Source: Thermosipho melanesiensis BI429
GTDB taxonomy: Bacteria; Thermotogota; Thermotogae; Thermotogales; Fervidobacteriaceae
Assembly: GCF_000016905.1 (NCBI RefSeq)
Contig: NC_009616.1
Coordinates: forward strand, 744,001-808,000
Direction of reading: 5' to 3'
Length of the DNA: 64,000 nt
Position 1 is the first letter of the stretch. Every line of letters starts with the position of its first letter. This document shows, one piece after another, positions 35,814-44,204 of this stretch. The position numbers were made by a program, and so were the translations under genes. The notes beneath the pieces are model-generated. The model was given only the letters and a program-made list of their open reading frames with translations, was not told the DNA's origin and searched no databases.

Positions 35814-37301
35814 TCACAATTTACTATAAATAATCTTAACAAGCTTTCTGAAATACATAACAAATATCAAAAAGCTTGTCACCAGCGAACCTACAAATAT
35901 AAGGTAAACCCACCATGGAGAATTCCCTCTCTCAATTATAAAAGATAACGGCATTATAATTCCAAAAGCAAGGCCCATAGTTATCCCTTCTATTATAAAT
36001 GTAGCGGAAATGGAAAACACTCTATTTGTGTTATTAGATTTCACATTAGGAGATTTTATCGCATAATACGCTCCTAACACACTACTCATTAAAAACAAAA
36101 GTAAAGAAAAAATCATTGATAAAACTAAAAAAATACTAACCGCATTGAAAAACAAAGAAATTACAAAGACAAGTAAAAGAAGCAAAAAATTTAAACCAAC
36201 AGGTATTAATAGTTTTGGCATCATAAGCTTTTTAAAAGTTATTGGATATGTGGAAACAACCTCAATTTTTGAAACTTCCGAAATGGTTAATATACCAGTT
36301 TCAAAAGCAACATAGAATGTAAAGATAGGTATAGTGTAAAAGATTGGAGAAACACCTTGATTATTTATAAACATCATAAAGATACCAAATCCCAAAGGAT
36401 ATAAAATAAAATACAAAAATTGTTCATACCTTATAGCTGCCTTCAAATCCTTTTTGAAAAGCGCCTTTAAAATTGACCCTGTTCCAGCTATTTGATACCT
36501 TTCTTTTCTTTTCACCTGGACAGGTTCAAAACCAACTTTTTTAGATATAACCAAAAACAAAATCGACAGGAAAATACTAGAAATCAAAGAATACCCCAAC
36601 GTCTTGTTTGAAATTAAACTCCATGCAAGAAAATTATAATCCTTTGTGGAAAAAATGAACATCTTAACCAGATTCTCCATTTCGGAAACATCTACATCAG
36701 TCATTGCAATTATAAAGAAATAGAAAAACACGGATAGTAAAAGAACAATAGTATAAAACCTTTTTGTAAAAGACTTAGATGTTCTTCCTCCAATAAGTAC
36801 GGCAATAACTGAAGAGAAACTTATTAAAAACCAAATGTGTAACACTATTTTCAAAATACCTAACAAAACATTTTGATTCGTAGAAACAAAATACGCAAGT
36901 GAAATAAAGATAAAAAACGAAAGGGTATAGATTTGAGAAATTGTTGCGGAAAAAATTTGATATGCACTTATCACTGTTCTTGATATTGGCATTGTAAGTA
37001 AAAGTTCTACTTCTTCGTTTCTTGAAAGAGAATACATTCCAAGACCTATAAAACCTATAACAAAAAACAACGAAAGCATAGAAGACCACATAAGATACAT
37101 ATATCTTGCAACCAACGGATCTACATTGTATATCTTTTCAAACAAATCTATTGTAAAAAAATATACAATCAATCCCAAAGGAACTGATCCTATTATATAT
37201 TGCAATATTTGACGGAAAAAGTTACCTTTTACAGTTGATTTTTTGCTTCTTGTGTTATAAGGATTGCTTAGATACTTAATCAAAATCGCAAAGTTTCTCA
37301 T
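35814..37301 (-). CDS. ABC-2 type transporter permease
   Basis: 495 residues with about a dozen hydrophobic helices in two halves, separated by a soluble loop (KRKERYQIAGTGSILKALFK). It is the membrane partner of the ATP-binding protein encoded 12 bases upstream. ABC-2 permeases of this size export drugs, lipids or polymers, and nothing narrows the substrate. ATG 37301 follows GGGGGG. Confidence 0.85.
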   Translation of the reverse strand: MRNFAILIKYLSNPYNTRSKKSTVKGNFFRQILQYIIGSVPLGLIVYFFTIDLFEKIYNVDPLVARYMYLMWSSMLSLFFVIGFIGLGMYSLSRNEEVELLLTMPISRTVISAYQIFSATISQIYTLSFFIFISLAYFVSTNQNVLLGILKIVLHIWFLISFSSVIAVLIGGRTSKSFTKRFYTIVLLLSVFFYFFIIAMTDVDVSEMENLVKMFIFSTKDYNFLAWSLISNKTLGYSLISSIFLSILFLVISKKVGFEPVQVKRKERYQIAGTGSILKALFKKDLKAAIRYEQFLYFILYPLGFGIFMMFINNQGVSPIFYTIPIFTFYVAFETGILTISEVSKIEVVSTYPITFKKLMMPKLLIPVGLNFLLLLLVFVISLFFNAVSIFLVLSMIFSLLLFLMSSVLGAYYAIKSPNVKSNNTNRVFSISATFIIEGITMGLAFGIIMPLSFIIERGNSPWWVYLIFVGSLVTSFLIFVMYFRKLVKIIYSKL

Positions 37302-37313
37302 ATTATCCCCCCA

Positions 37314-38057
37314 TTACAACGAATCTACAATATTTTTTATATCTTTTTCTTGCGCAGTTAATTCTAAGAATAGGTCTTCCAATGATTTATTCTCACCTTT
37401 TCTTAATGTTTCCATATTTCCTTGTACTATTATTTTACCTTCGTTAATAATAGCAATTTCATTACACATCTTTTCTGCAATTTCAAGTATATGCGTTGTC
37501 AAAAATATGGTAATATCCTGTTCTGCATACTTTCTCAAAAGTTCCTTTAAAATTTTTGCGCTTTTTGCATCAAGACCTACTGTAGGCTCATCTAAAAAGA
37601 TAACCTCTGGTTTTCTCATTAGAACACTAATTAACATCAACTTTTGTTTCATTCCATGCGACATATCCGATACTTGTTTGTCAAGGTAATTCACACCAAA
37701 TGCCTGACATAACTCATCTATTCTTTTTCTTGTTTCTTCATTATTGATTCTATAAACATCCATAATAAACTCCAAGTATTCAAATCCCTTTAGATGATCG
37801 TATATCCTCGGCTCATCTGGAACAACACCTATCCTTCTTTTTATCTCTATCTCATGTTTTTTCATATCAAGTCCCAAGATTTCTACCTTTCCACTTGTGG
37901 GTTTTAAAGAACCTGTAAGCATACGGATCGTAGTTGTCTTTCCCGCTCCATTTGGCCCTAAAAAACCAAAAATCTTCCCCTTTTCCACATATAGATCTAT
38001 ATCGTCTACCGCTACAAAATCTCCAAATTTTTTAGTTAACTTTTCCGCTTTTATCAT
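37314..38057 (-). CDS. ABC transporter ATP-binding protein
   Basis: 247-residue ATPase with Walker A GPNGAGKTTTIRML, signature region DMSHGMKQKLMLI (MSHGM in place of LSGGQ), Walker B VIFLDEPTVGLD and switch TTHILE. The order and spacing fit the CcmA/DrrA-type export ATPases. ATG 38057 follows AGGAGGTGG and lies inside the previous gene's end (26-base overlap). Confidence 0.93.
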   Translation of the reverse strand: MIKAEKLTKKFGDFVAVDDIDLYVEKGKIFGFLGPNGAGKTTTIRMLTGSLKPTSGKVEILGLDMKKHEIEIKRRIGVVPDEPRIYDHLKGFEYLEFIMDVYRINNEETRKRIDELCQAFGVNYLDKQVSDMSHGMKQKLMLISVLMRKPEVIFLDEPTVGLDAKSAKILKELLRKYAEQDITIFLTTHILEIAEKMCNEIAIINEGKIIVQGNMETLRKGENKSLEDLFLELTAQEKDIKNIVDSL

Positions 38058-38679
38058 ACAACCACCTCCTAATTATTTTAGACATTTTTTCACAAAATTC
38101 ATACAAATTTGGTGTTCCCAAAAGCTCATGTGTACTCTTTGAAATCCTAAAAATTGCTTTATCTTTTTTTACATTTACAATTATCCCTTTTCCATTAATC
38201 ACAATATTATCGTTAAAATCTCCTAATATCACCAAAGGCCTTTTTATATACTCCCCTTTTCTACAGCTTTTTGCCACTTCTTCTGCTTTATTAGACACAT
38301 GAATCCAGTTGTATACAGGTACTTTTTTTGCCCTAAAAAGCTTGTAAAAGATGGGAATCAATGCCAACCATATATAATTTGGAAAAACAAAACATGTGTA
38401 TATTGTCACATTCAAAATAAAATCAAAAAGGGAAATCTTATATGTAAGAAAGCTATAAACATTAAAAATGAACGCAATTGAAATTAAAATATATAAAATA
38501 TACATATCAACATTTAAAAATACCGTGGAAAAAAGGACAAAAAACAATAAGAAAAATCTTAAAAGATTATCACTATCAATCAACTTACTTTTTCTATATC
38601 CCAAAAATTTCATAACAACATACCTTAAAATAAAAAACATCACTAAAAAAATTAATAAACTCAAAATTTTTTCCATCAT
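38032..38679 (-). CDS. Membrane protein of unknown function
   Basis: 215 residues. About five hydrophobic helices fill the first 120 residues (such as ILSLLIFLVMFFILRYVVM and YILYILISIAFIFNVYSFL), followed by a soluble C-terminal domain of roughly 90 residues with PLVILGDFNDNIVINGKGI. No family recognised. It is sandwiched, with overlaps, between a winged-helix regulator and the ABC ATPase, so it may sense or process the same substrate. Confidence 0.7.
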   Translation of the reverse strand: MMEKILSLLIFLVMFFILRYVVMKFLGYRKSKLIDSDNLLRFFLLFFVLFSTVFLNVDMYILYILISIAFIFNVYSFLTYKISLFDFILNVTIYTCFVFPNYIWLALIPIFYKLFRAKKVPVYNWIHVSNKAEEVAKSCRKGEYIKRPLVILGDFNDNIVINGKGIIVNVKKDKAIFRISKSTHELLGTPNLYEFCEKMSKIIRRWLYDKSGKVN

Positions 38680-39209
38680 TCAACCACCTCGATTATTTCC
38701 AGAGATATTAACTTTTTTAACGATGAAAGTATATCGAATTCTGAAAATTTCACTTTTTCTATTATCTTCTCAACTTGTATCCCCTCACTATCAAAAGGGG
38801 GAATTAAAAACAAAACTTTTCCTTCCATATCAGATAACTTTGTTATTCTCTCAATATCTACTACTCCGTTAATTTTTTCCCCTTTTAAATCATAACTGTA
38901 CCTTAAGCTTTTCTTTTTTTCTCTCACCTTTTTATTTTTTAAATCAAACATACTCAAAATATCGTCAAAATCGATGGTGATATTCCCGCCAACATATGTA
39001 TATTTCTTAGAAGGTCTCCCAACCTTTTTTTCAACCTTTGCCTTTACTATACCAAATCTTTCGAGAACTTCCAAATACCTTTGTACGGTAAAGGTATGAA
39101 ATCCTAGAGCTCTTGCTATAGAACTTGGATTTTTATTAGGGTTGTTTCTCAAAAAATTCAAAACCTCAAAGAGCTGTGGTGAAGAAATTATTTTCAGTAT
39201 CTCGTACAT
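38676..39209 (-). CDS. Winged-helix transcriptional regulator
   Basis: About 177 residues. The N-terminal HTH reads LFEVLNFLRNNPNKNP, SSIARALGFHTFTVQRYLEVL, then the wing KVEKKVGRPSKKYTYVG, as in ArsR/TrmB-like proteins. The C-terminal half is a putative ligand or dimer domain without recognised motifs. ATG 39209 follows AAGGTGG. A 7-3-7 inverted repeat and a -10 box lie just upstream, so it probably represses itself and the three ABC-related genes that follow. Confidence 0.82.
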   Translation of the reverse strand: MYEILKIISSPQLFEVLNFLRNNPNKNPSSIARALGFHTFTVQRYLEVLERFGIVKAKVEKKVGRPSKKYTYVGGNITIDFDDILSMFDLKNKKVREKKKSLRYSYDLKGEKINGVVDIERITKLSDMEGKVLFLIPPFDSEGIQVEKIIEKVKFSEFDILSSLKKLISLEIIEVVE

Positions 39210-39222
39210 ACCTACCACCTTT

Positions 39223-39244
39223 TTTCAATTCCATTGAAATTATA
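39223..39244 (-). promoter_or_regulatory. Operator and -10 box ahead of the winged-helix regulator
   Basis: TTTCAAT-TCC-ATTGAAA (39223-39239) is a perfect inverted repeat. A minus-strand TATAAT (39244-39239) abuts it, so the transcription start would fall inside the repeat. This is the layout of an autorepressor site. Confidence 0.6.
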
Positions 39245-39256
39245 TAACAAATGAAA

Positions 39257-39541
39257 TTAAAAATCAACATTTTCCAAAAAATATACCGTAACCTCTACAT
39301 CATCAATATTAAACTTAACCACATTGATATTTTTTTCCACCTTTTCGTTATTTTGAATTAAATAAACAGGGGTAGAAATAAAGGAAGGATTTTGCCAAAG
39401 GAGGTTTTCGGCTTGAAGTTTTGAAATTTCGGAAATTAAAATTTTATTATAAAGTGTTTTTTGTTCTTCTATGGTAAAAAAAACGGCAGATATAGCTATA
39501 ATTGTTACAACCATAGCTATAACTGCCTCAACATAATTCAT
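39257..39541 (-). CDS. Small pilin-like protein
   Basis: 94 residues. The N terminus MNYVEAVIAMVVTIIAISA, with Glu at position 5 followed by a hydrophobic helix and then an amphipathic helix (KLQAENLLW), resembles the conserved first helix of type IV pilins and pseudopilins. The positively charged leader and the Gly before the cleavage site are missing. It overlaps the hisS stop by four bases. It may be a minor pilin processed differently, or only an anchored protein of similar shape. Confidence 0.55.
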   Translation of the reverse strand: MNYVEAVIAMVVTIIAISAVFFTIEEQKTLYNKILISEISKLQAENLLWQNPSFISTPVYLIQNNEKVEKNINVVKFNIDDVEVTVYFLENVDF

Positions 39542-40797
39542 TGCTCATCAATCCATTCCCTTGTGGTTCCAACTATATAATCCCTTTCTATTTCAATTTG
39601 TTCGCCTGTTTTCATATTTCTTAAAATAACCACGTTTCTTTCCAACTCATTTTCACCAACAATTAAACACAATCTACAATTTAACCTTGATGCATGTTTA
39701 AGTTGTGCACTTAAACCTCGCTCCATGGTATTAAAGACAACAGATATACCATTATCCCTCAACTCCTCTGATATCTTTATTGCTTCAATTCTTGCACTTT
39801 CACCAAGGTGTGCAACAAAAACTTCATTATTTTTGATTTCTTCAACTGGTATCCCTTCTTTTTTTACTGCAATTATTAACCTTTCTATCCCCATTGCAAA
39901 ACCTAACGACGGTGTTTGCTGCCCACCTAACTCCTTAATAAGGTTGTCGTATCTACCACCGCCTCCTATTGCACTCTGTGCTCCAAGTTTTCCATGGTGA
40001 ATCTCGAAAACTATTCCATTGTAATAATCAAGACCTCTTACTAATAATGGGTCTTCCTCGTAATTTATATCCAATTTATCTAAAATATTCTTTGTCTCTT
40101 CATAATGTTTTTTACAATTATCACACAAATAATCCGTTATCTTTGGTGCATCTTTTACATATTCAACGTCAACTTTGCAATCAAGTAAACGTAGAATATT
40201 TGTATTATACCTTCTCTTACAATCATCACATACCTTATCTAACTTATCCGAATAATACTCTTTCAATTTCTTTTTGTATTCAGCACGGCATTTTTCACAA
40301 CCTATCGAATTTATTTTTATTGTGTAATCAACTAATCCCAAGCTCTTTAAAAATCTATCTGCAACTACTATTGCTTCTGCATCAGCAAGAGAGGAAGAAG
40401 AACCAATCAATTCTATACCAAATTGGTGAAATTGTCTTTGTCTTCCCGCTTGTGGTCTTTCATATCTGAACATAGGGCCAATGTAAAATAGTCTCTTTGG
40501 AAGCCCTGTTGCAACCATGGAGTTTTCAATAAAAGCCCGTATGGTCGGAGCCGTTCCCTCTGGTCTAAGTGTTATACTTCTATCACCTTTATCTTTGAAC
40601 GTATACATCTCTTTTTGCACAATATCCGTTTCTTCACCTACACTTCTTACAAAGAGTTCCGTTTGTTCAAAAATAGGCGTTCTAATTTCAGAGTAACCGT
40701 ATAATCTTGTTATTTCTCTTGCTGTATTTTCTATAAAATACCAATACTTCATATCCTCCCCATAAATATCATCCGTACCTTTTATCTTTTTGTACAC
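39538..40797 (-). CDS. hisS: Histidine-tRNA ligase
   Basis: Class II synthetase charging tRNA-His, 419 residues. Motif 2 region RYERPQAGRQRQFHQFG, the motif LRPEGTAPTIRAF, histidine-specific GLDYYNGIVFEI, GGGGRYDNL and motif 3 GFAMGIERL are all present. CxxC pairs in the insertion (CEKC, CDDC, CDNC) may bind zinc. GTG 40797 behind GGTGGAAAAGAA is the start. It overlaps the TPR gene by 16 bases. Confidence 0.96.
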   Translation of the reverse strand: MYKKIKGTDDIYGEDMKYWYFIENTAREITRLYGYSEIRTPIFEQTELFVRSVGEETDIVQKEMYTFKDKGDRSITLRPEGTAPTIRAFIENSMVATGLPKRLFYIGPMFRYERPQAGRQRQFHQFGIELIGSSSSLADAEAIVVADRFLKSLGLVDYTIKINSIGCEKCRAEYKKKLKEYYSDKLDKVCDDCKRRYNTNILRLLDCKVDVEYVKDAPKITDYLCDNCKKHYEETKNILDKLDINYEEDPLLVRGLDYYNGIVFEIHHGKLGAQSAIGGGGRYDNLIKELGGQQTPSLGFAMGIERLIIAVKKEGIPVEEIKNNEVFVAHLGESARIEAIKISEELRDNGISVVFNTMERGLSAQLKHASRLNCRLCLIVGENELERNVVILRNMKTGEQIEIERDYIVGTTREWIDEQ

Positions 40798-41480
40798 TTC
40801 TTTTCCACCTCCGCCAACCTTTTCCTTGCCTCATTTTTCCCTTCTATATTTATAGCTTTCCAAATAGGTAATCCATCCACTTCTAAAGCTTTTTTATACA
40901 TCTTCTTTGCCATTTGAAAATCTTTTATCTTCTCGTAATATTTTCCAAGTTCAACATAGGTATACACATGCTCTGGATTTAAATCTAAAGCTTTCAACAG
41001 ATGCACCTTTGCTTTTGCAATGTCTCCAAAAGGAGTTTCAAGATTTAATATACCATACAAAAGATGGGCAAGATACTCATCTTGCCCGTATTCAACAGCC
41101 TTTTTAGCAAAGTCGAATATTTTTCCATAATAAAACAGTGCTAAAAGATAATTTCTCTGTACATAATGACCATATACTAAAGAAGCTGTATAATATACCT
41201 TCCAATAAGTGGGATTATCATCTAACAAATCGTCAATATACTCTCTTGCAATATCTTGATATTTATCCACATTTCCTTTTCCCCAAAAGTACAAATCCGT
41301 GTACGCAAGTATAATCTCACATTTAAATTCCAAAGAAACTGCTTCATAATCTATTGCATTTAGAATATTTAACACTTTTTCCTGATTTCTCTCTCCAACT
41401 GCTAGTTGAAGATCATACATAGTATACGAAAAAACTGTTAGCGATAGCAATATGCTAAAGCACAAACTTTTCCACCGCAA
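40782..41480 (-). CDS. Secreted TPR-repeat protein
   Basis: 232 residues with a signal peptide (SLCFSILLSLTVFSYT), then helical repeats. The clearest TPR is ALDLNPEHVYTYVELGKYYE followed by FQMAKKMYKKALEVDG. It probably scaffolds other envelope proteins. It overlaps the HAD gene upstream by 26 bases and hisS downstream by 16, so all three are likely co-translated. Confidence 0.75.
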   Translation of the reverse strand: MRWKSLCFSILLSLTVFSYTMYDLQLAVGERNQEKVLNILNAIDYEAVSLEFKCEIILAYTDLYFWGKGNVDKYQDIAREYIDDLLDDNPTYWKVYYTASLVYGHYVQRNYLLALFYYGKIFDFAKKAVEYGQDEYLAHLLYGILNLETPFGDIAKAKVHLLKALDLNPEHVYTYVELGKYYEKIKDFQMAKKMYKKALEVDGLPIWKAINIEGKNEARKRLAEVEKKCTKR

Positions 41481-42276
41481 AACCTACTCCCCCATCGTTG
41501 TTAGAAAGTGTCACAAACTTTGCTACTTTCTTTACTTCTTCAAACGCATTCTCCATAGCAACTGGAAATCCTACTAATTTCATAATTCCTATATCGTTGT
41601 AACTATCTCCCAAAAACATCGTTTCATTTTCAGAAACACCAAAATAGTCAAGTAAAAATCTCAAAGCATCCTCTTTAGATGCACCTTTTCCAAAAAACTC
41701 AAAGAAAGCCCATCCATCAATAACATTATTTTTAACCACGCTAAATTTTCCCTGATATTTTCTTCTTAAAATCTCAACAACCTTTAAAATTTTGTCCTCT
41801 TTTCCCATTAACACCACTTCTGCTACGGTATCTTCAAGTATGTACTTTTTAACATCATCTACTTTATTTATTCTCCAACTATTTTGCTGCAAATATTTTA
41901 CATATCCTCCTTGGTGTTCTTTGTCCATGTACATATCCTTTTCATCAAAAAAGTCCGAAAATAAAATATAATCTAAACCTTCATCTCTTGCAAAATCTAT
42001 CAACTGTTTTGCTATATCTGAATGTAACGGAGTTTCATACAAAATTTTGTTTTCAAATGGCATGTATATAAATGCACCATTTTGGAAAACAACAGGTACA
42101 TCCAACCCAAGTTCTTCTACATATTTTTTTGCCGAATAATAATTTCTACCTGTGGCTATACTTACATGGATTCCCTTGTCCATTGCCTTTTTCAAAGCAA
42201 TTTTATTTCTTTCTGGAATGTGTTTTTCATCATTTAACAATGTCCCATCTAAATCTGTTAAAATAAGTTTTATCAA
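41455..42276 (-). CDS. HAD-superfamily (Cof-type) hydrolase
   Basis: About 273 residues of a Cof/IIB sugar-phosphatase type. Motif I is LILTDLDGTLLN, motif II VSIATGRNYY, and motif IV FLGDSYNDIGIMKLVGFPVAMENA. The cap domain lies between about 80 and 190. It probably dephosphorylates a sugar phosphate or nucleotide. TTG 42276 behind GAGGTGA is preferred to a GTG at 42285 inside that site. Confidence 0.88.
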   Translation of the reverse strand: MIKLILTDLDGTLLNDEKHIPERNKIALKKAMDKGIHVSIATGRNYYSAKKYVEELGLDVPVVFQNGAFIYMPFENKILYETPLHSDIAKQLIDFARDEGLDYILFSDFFDEKDMYMDKEHQGGYVKYLQQNSWRINKVDDVKKYILEDTVAEVVLMGKEDKILKVVEILRRKYQGKFSVVKNNVIDGWAFFEFFGKGASKEDALRFLLDYFGVSENETMFLGDSYNDIGIMKLVGFPVAMENAFEEVKKVAKFVTLSNNDGGVGFAVEKFVL

Positions 42277-42281
42277 AGCTT

Positions 42282-43361
42282 TCACCTCACTATTTCTACT
42301 TTTCCCATGTCACCAATTACAAATTTCATTGCTTTAGGTTTTCGCTCGCTATTTACTATCTGTACATTTTTTCCAATTAAAGAAGAATCAATTGGATAAG
42401 GTAAATTTATCAACTTAACACGATCCATTAAAATGCTATTTTCTAATTCACAGCTTTCTATTAATACTCCATCACCAACAGAGGTGTACGGTCCAATGTA
42501 AGAATCTTTTATAACACAATTATTTCCAATTACAACTGGCCCCCTAATAATAGAATTGATTACTTCGGTATTTTCCCCAACATATACCCTTCCCTGTATC
42601 TCAGAAAGAGAATCAATTACTCCATTTACTTCTATTTTAAAATGGCTATCATCTAAAATCTTTCTATTTGCTTCAATTAAATCTTCCGGTTTACCCGTAT
42701 CTTTCCACCATCCATAAACTATATAACCTTTTACTTTGTAATCCTTTTCTATTAAATATCCTATAGCATCTGTTATTTCTAATTCTCCTCTCCAAGAAGG
42801 TTTAATATTGTCTATACCTTCAAAAATGGTATTTCTAAAGAGATAAAGCCCTATAATTGCAAGATTAGAAATGGGATCTTTTGGTTTCTCAACCACTTTT
42901 ACGATCTTTCCTTCATTTACAATCGCTATTCCAAACCTAGAAGGATCTTTAACAGGAGAAAGTAATATAGATGCCTTTAACTTTTCGTCATTTCTAAATT
43001 CAGTTACAAACTGCGAAATATCATCTAGTATTAAATTATCACCGAGATACATCAAAAAATCATCGTTCCCTATAAAGTCTCTCGCCATGGAAACTGCATG
43101 AGCCAATCCTTTTGGTTCATTTTGTAGTATATACTCTATCTTTAAACCAAACCTTTCACCATTACCCAAAAAATTTTTAAAATCATTTATATTCTCGTTA
43201 TTTACCACAATACCTACTTCATCTATACCTACACCCTTTATTTTTTCTAAACTGTAATATATCACCGGTTTATTGGCAATGGGAATAAGATGTTTTGCAA
43301 TTGTAAAGGTTAGAGGTCTAAGCCTAGTTCCTTTTCCCGCGCATAATATTATCGCTTTCAT
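42282..43361 (-). CDS. Sugar nucleotidyltransferase, long RmlA type (glucose-1-phosphate thymidylyltransferase-like)
   Basis: 359 residues. The catalytic domain opens MKAIILCAGKGTRLRPLT and contains MYLGDNLI, VVEKPKDP and the WWKDTGKPEDLIEANR motif. About 100 C-terminal residues form a left-handed beta-helix (NCVIKDSYIGPYTSVGDG). This makes NDP-hexoses for surface glycans, most likely dTDP-glucose. ATG 43361 follows GGAGGTGG. No rmlBCD genes lie nearby. Confidence 0.88.
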   Translation of the reverse strand: MKAIILCAGKGTRLRPLTFTIAKHLIPIANKPVIYYSLEKIKGVGIDEVGIVVNNENINDFKNFLGNGERFGLKIEYILQNEPKGLAHAVSMARDFIGNDDFLMYLGDNLILDDISQFVTEFRNDEKLKASILLSPVKDPSRFGIAIVNEGKIVKVVEKPKDPISNLAIIGLYLFRNTIFEGIDNIKPSWRGELEITDAIGYLIEKDYKVKGYIVYGWWKDTGKPEDLIEANRKILDDSHFKIEVNGVIDSLSEIQGRVYVGENTEVINSIIRGPVVIGNNCVIKDSYIGPYTSVGDGVLIESCELENSILMDRVKLINLPYPIDSSLIGKNVQIVNSERKPKAMKFVIGDMGKVEIVR

Positions 43362-43382
43362 TTTATTCCACCTCCGCATTGA

Positions 43383-43916
43383 TTATATCATAGTCTTCAC
43401 TTTTTTTATTATCTCATCTGGCCGTAATTTACTCACCTTTGCCATGCTAAAATTTGTATATTCTTCAAAATCTTCCACAGGCTTTTTCAAATTAAAAATC
43501 TCTTCATATTTTTCAAAATTTTCATCTGTTTCTATCTCGGCAAGGTATTTAACCTTTATTGAAAAATCAAGAGGTATAAATTCATCTATGGAAACTTCTG
43601 CTGGAGAAAACATTAAAAAATACCTTATCTTTGCAACAACGGGATAATACTTCAAAAAGCTTATATCCTTTATTTCCAAGTCATATTCTTCTTCTATCCT
43701 TTGAAAATCACCAAAAAGCTTTGATTTAAACGCAACAACCCATTTTTCATTTCCATTTTCATCTATGGTATACCTCAATCTACAATTCTCTCTTTTTATA
43801 AACCTACAGTTGTCCATATACCACTGGACAACTCCAACTTTATACACACTTTTTTTAATCAATTTCTCAAACAAATGTTCATCCAATATATACTTTTTTT
43901 CACGTTCTATTTTCAT
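43383..43916 (-). CDS. CYTH domain protein (triphosphatase-like)
   Basis: 177 residues with the CYTH tunnel residues in order: EREKKY near the N terminus, CRLRY, AFKSK, EEEYDLEI, AKIRYF and LAEIE. Such enzymes hydrolyse inorganic triphosphate or, as class IV cyclases, make cAMP, and sequence alone does not decide. ATG 43916 lies only seven bases after a TATAAT, and no ribosome site precedes it, so the mRNA may be leaderless. It is first in an eleven-gene minus-strand run. Confidence 0.82.
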   Translation of the reverse strand: MKIEREKKYILDEHLFEKLIKKSVYKVGVVQWYMDNCRFIKRENCRLRYTIDENGNEKWVVAFKSKLFGDFQRIEEEYDLEIKDISFLKYYPVVAKIRYFLMFSPAEVSIDEFIPLDFSIKVKYLAEIETDENFEKYEEIFNLKKPVEDFEEYTNFSMAKVSKLRPDEIIKKVKTMI

Positions 43917-43923
43917 ATTGTTT

Positions 43924-43951
43924 ATTATATCACCAAAAAAATTTGTTTCAA
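43924..43951 (-). promoter_or_regulatory. Promoter of the CYTH gene run
   Basis: TTGAAA (43951-43946), 16 bases, TATAAT (43929-43924) on the minus strand. The expected start of transcription coincides with the ATG at 43916. The remaining bases up to 44204 are AT-rich and should hold the divergent chemoreceptor promoter, which I could not place. Confidence 0.65.
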
Positions 43952-44204
43952 AAATACAACTAAATATTTTCCAAAAATTTTAAACAGTTTACTACAAATA
44001 TCTTTTTATTACTTTTTTGATTAATAAGATATAAATTATTTTTGTACAAATTATATAGAATATTATAAAAAATACTTGATGTATTTTTTATTTTTAACAA
44101 CACATAAAATTAACTATAAAGTTATTTTATTTTAATATTTAGGTAGTAAAATTAAATATAGATTAACTAAATACCATACTTTTATTAATTAGGAGGTGAT
44201 TTAC

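Noticed and set aside
44196-44204. GTG start for the chemoreceptor
   Set aside because: The GTG is part of the AGGAGGTGA ribosome site. ATG 44205 is correctly spaced. The same reasoning moved the starts of guaA, lysC, hcp and the HAD gene.
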